From assembly GCA_029215795.1 (NCBI GenBank), contig JARDYH010000002.1:16857001-16921000 (forward strand): a stretch of 64,000 nucleotides of DNA, written 5' to 3'. Below the pieces are notes generated by a model. That model worked only from the letters and a program-made list of their open reading frames with translations. It did no database searches and had not been told where the DNA came from. Made by a program: the position numbers and the translations under genes. Every line of letters starts with the position of its first letter. The first letter of the stretch is position 1. Origin of the DNA: Anniella stebbinsi (Eukaryota; Chordata; Lepidosauria; Squamata; Anniellidae). Positions 63,726 to 64,000 of this stretch are shown piece after piece.

Positions 63726-64000
63726 GAAACATGAATAGGAAAGTTGAGTTGCATGTGGCTTCTAGTGGAAAGGTTCACATCTGACTGTGTTGTGTGTATT
63801 GCCAACACTGAAAGAGTTTGAGGTGTCCTGAGGTGATAAGAAAATTCTGTCTGTTGGGCAAGACCCATGTTTCACACATGCAAACCAGCCTGATGATGCG
63901 GCCTTCAAAGGATGAGCATAAATTCATGAAACCCCAGAGATCAGCAGAGAAATTAAGTTCATCCAGAAGGCTGATAAATTCAGTTGCCACTGAAATGTTG

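Overview
The window is repeat-rich, non-coding vertebrate DNA, most likely from a squamate reptile. No host protein-coding exon, rRNA gene or functional tRNA gene could be supported. The assignment rests on the repeat mixture: CR1-clade LINEs (one family ending in ATTCTATGA repeats), L2 LINEs with YADD reverse transcriptase, a BovB/RTE-like LINE fragment, tRNA-derived and 5S rRNA-derived SINEs, one probable solo LTR, and very many short non-autonomous DNA transposons (MITEs), most of them hAT-like with 8-bp target-site duplications (TSDs). Families are described by the ends visible here, because no repeat library could be searched.

Layout. 0-9 kb: a foldback MITE family (TIR YAGRGTGACCA) in three copies, a probable solo LTR (1458-1879), CR1 tails and a GC-rich MITE (8563-9125). 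9-26.6 kb: mostly anonymous sequence with MITEs, a 5S-derived SINE, a minus-strand tRNA SINE, three copies of a GGCTGAATTCGGAC-ended MITE (20.7-22.7 kb) and a 52-bp retroposon with a 13-bp TSD (24208-24285). 26.8-29.1 kb: the most striking object, a 2052-bp hAT-like element with an 8-bp TSD, carrying six long GC-rich palindromes at 242-bp spacing and nested in an older MITE. 29.5-34.8 kb: BovB relic, SINE, and an L2 copy (31812-32766). 35.5-39.7 kb: a nest of hAT-like ends, a 258-bp tandem repeat, a minus-strand CR1 reverse transcriptase relic, and a foldback MITE split by an insertion. 41.2-43.0 kb: the best-preserved gene-like object, an L2 ORF2 segment broken by one frameshift and one stop. 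43-64 kb: more MITEs, CR1 tails and SINEs, with repeated nesting.

The sequences relate to each other as mobile-element strata, not as a host pathway. LINEs supply (or once supplied) retrotransposition machinery; several SINEs carry L2-like 3' tails. The MITEs encode nothing and would have needed transposases from elsewhere. Stretches with no recognisable repeat (about 17.5-18.5, 32.8-34.7, 53.1-54.0 and 61.6-63.2 kb) are where any host regulatory element would be expected, but none is demonstrated.
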